Part shown: in pieces, positions 5,887-6,713 of the stretch
How positions within the stretch are numbered: position 1 is the stretch's first letter
Layout: each line of letters starts with the position of its first letter
Origin: Actinomycetota bacterium
GTDB lineage: Bacteria; Actinomycetota; Thermoleophilia; UBA2241
Direction: 5' to 3'
Length of the DNA: 6,713 bases
Assembly (NCBI GenBank): GCA_003157715.1
Contig: PMKK01000130.1
Coordinates: 1-6,713 of the forward strand
Notes under the pieces: generated by a model
The model's input: the letters and a program-made list of their open reading frames with translations, nothing else
Told to the model about the DNA's origin: nothing
Databases searched by the model: none
Translations under genes and position numbers: made by a program

Positions 5887-6462
5887 ATGAGCATCTCCCC
5901 GGCATCCCGTGACGAAGTCGTCGGCCTGATCGAAGGGTCCGTGAGCAATCTCAACCTCCGCCGCCACATGCTGGCGACTGAGGCCGTGATGCGCGGCCTG
6001 GCCGCGCGGCTCGGCGACGATCCCGAGCTGTGGGGTCTCGCCGGGCTCGCCCATGACCTCGACGCGGAGGAGACCGAGGGCGACGACGCTCGGCACGGCG
6101 CCCGGGCGGCGGAGCGTCTCGCCGGACTGGGCCTGCCGGCCGAACTCGTTCACGCCGTGCTGGCTCACAATCCCGCGACCGGCGTGGTGGTCGAGTGTCC
6201 GCTCGACGTGGCCCTGATCGCCGCCGATCAGACGACCGGCCTGATCACCGCCGCCACCCTGGTGCGACCCGACCGCTCGCTGCCGCAGGTCAAGGTCTCC
6301 TCGGTGCGCAAGCGCATGCGCGAAGGCGCCTTCGCTCGCGGCGTCCACCGCGAGTCGATCCTGCGCTGCGCCGAGCTCGGGCTCGATCTCGACGAGTTCC
6401 TCATCATCGCCCTGACGGCGATGCAGGGCGTCGCCGCGGAGCTGGGGCTCGCCGGCGAGTGA
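5887..6462 (+). CDS. HD-superfamily metal-dependent phosphohydrolase, substrate unknown
   Basis: This 191-residue soluble protein belongs to the HD superfamily and resembles the small predicted-hydrolase group often listed as COG2316. The metal-binding residues are in order: His27 in LRRHMLATEAVMR (24-36), the paired His56-Asp57 in LAGLAHDLD (51-59), His70 in ARHG, His94 in VLAHN, and Asp114 in IAADQTTGL. The stretch TTGLITAATLVRP (116-128), KVSSVRKRM (136-144) and FARGV (149-153) is characteristic of this group and distinguishes it from RelA/SpoT hydrolase domains and from HD-GYP enzymes. No signal peptide, membrane segment or second domain is present. The group has no established substrate as far as I know; nucleotides are a reasonable guess for HD enzymes, but nothing here proves it. 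The gene lies 136 bases after coaBC, past a hairpin, and is followed at once by a TPR protein, so those two may form a separate small operon. Confidence 0.9.
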   Translation: MSISPASRDEVVGLIEGSVSNLNLRRHMLATEAVMRGLAARLGDDPELWGLAGLAHDLDAEETEGDDARHGARAAERLAGLGLPAELVHAVLAHNPATGVVVECPLDVALIAADQTTGLITAATLVRPDRSLPQVKVSSVRKRMREGAFARGVHRESILRCAELGLDLDEFLIIALTAMQGVAAELGLAGE

Positions 6463-6464
6463 CG

Positions 6465-6713
6465 ATGCGCGTACCGAACGACGACGGTGCCGGCACTCGG
6501 GCGCCGGCGGGCGATCACGAGAGCCGGGACGGCCGTCGCGACGAAGGTCGAGAGGGGCCGACCGGCCGCGACGCCGCCGCGGTGGCACAGAGCGAGCGAG
6601 TTTACGATCTCTTTCAGACCGGACGCCGCTTCCTGGCGGAGCGGCACCCGGCCCAGGCGGCCATGTTCCTCGAGCGGGCGTTGCGGCTGGCCCCCGACAA
6701 GAACTCCATCCGC
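6465..6713 (+). CDS. Tetratricopeptide-repeat protein, N-terminal part (3' end outside window)
   Basis: An open frame starts at ATG 6465, two bases after the HD gene stop, and is still open at the window end, giving 83 residues. The first 40 or so are polar and low in complexity, rich in Arg, Asp, Gly and Glu, and probably disordered. From about residue 44 the sequence becomes helical: YDLFQTGRRFLAERHPAQA followed by AMFLERALRLAPDKNSIR. This fits one TPR unit, with the usual small and aromatic positions, the ALRLAPDK ending and what looks like the start of a second repeat. TPR proteins are scaffolds for protein contacts; no specific role can be read. An in-frame GTG at 6459 overlaps the HD stop as GTGA and is an equally possible start. 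GGCGAG at 6454-6459 is a weak ribosome binding site for the ATG. The close spacing suggests joint translation with the HD protein. Confidence 0.75.
   Translation, partial: MRVPNDDGAGTRAPAGDHESRDGRRDEGREGPTGRDAAAVAQSERVYDLFQTGRRFLAERHPAQAAMFLERALRLAPDKNSIR

Noticed and set aside
4374..5969. A long open frame of 531 codons on the minus strand opposite rpoZ, coaBC and the start of the HD gene
   Set aside because: It lies antisense to clearly homologous genes, its translation resembles no protein family I recognise, and long antisense frames are expected where third codon positions are mostly G or C.

Overview
The window is a compact, very GC-rich housekeeping stretch in which every supported gene lies on the + strand. 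The best taxonomic clue is an actinobacterial-type integration host factor (mIHF) directly in front of guanylate kinase and RNA polymerase omega, an order typical of Actinomycetota. A class 1B dihydroorotate dehydrogenase (PyrK + PyrD) and a small HD hydrolase of a type I associate mostly with anaerobes would fit a deep branch such as Coriobacteriia or Thermoleophilia, or an uncultured relative. The class cannot be settled from this sequence.

Layout. (1) Positions 2-3244 hold the 3' part of a pyrimidine operon: carB (5' end outside the window), pyrK and pyrD, joined by short overlaps that suggest translational coupling. (2) Positions 3245-3369 are a gap with no gene. It ends in a good sigma70-like promoter placed so close to the next ATG that the transcript should be leaderless or nearly so. 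(3) Positions 3370-5750 hold mihF, gmk, rpoZ and coaBC, spaced like one transcription unit. (4) Positions 5751-5886 are a second gap with a strong GC hairpin just after coaBC and a consensus ribosome binding site at its 3' end. (5) Positions 5887-6462 encode a small HD-domain hydrolase, followed immediately by the first 83 codons of a tetratricopeptide-repeat protein that runs off the window.

How the genes work together. CarB makes carbamoyl phosphate for pyrimidine synthesis, and PyrD with PyrK oxidises dihydroorotate to orotate while passing electrons to NAD+. Gmk makes GDP from GMP. CoaBC makes 4'-phosphopantetheine using CTP, a pyrimidine end product. RpoZ and mIHF belong to the transcription and nucleoid machinery. 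The second unit therefore joins nucleotide and cofactor supply to transcription, a common bacterial neighbourhood rather than a new system.

I found no mobile element, CRISPR array, tRNA, rRNA or riboswitch. The points most worth a second look are the apparently leaderless mihF promoter, the lack of a satisfying standard start codon for gmk, substitutions in normally conserved CoaBC motifs, the missing pyrF after pyrD, and the HD hydrolase of unknown substrate.
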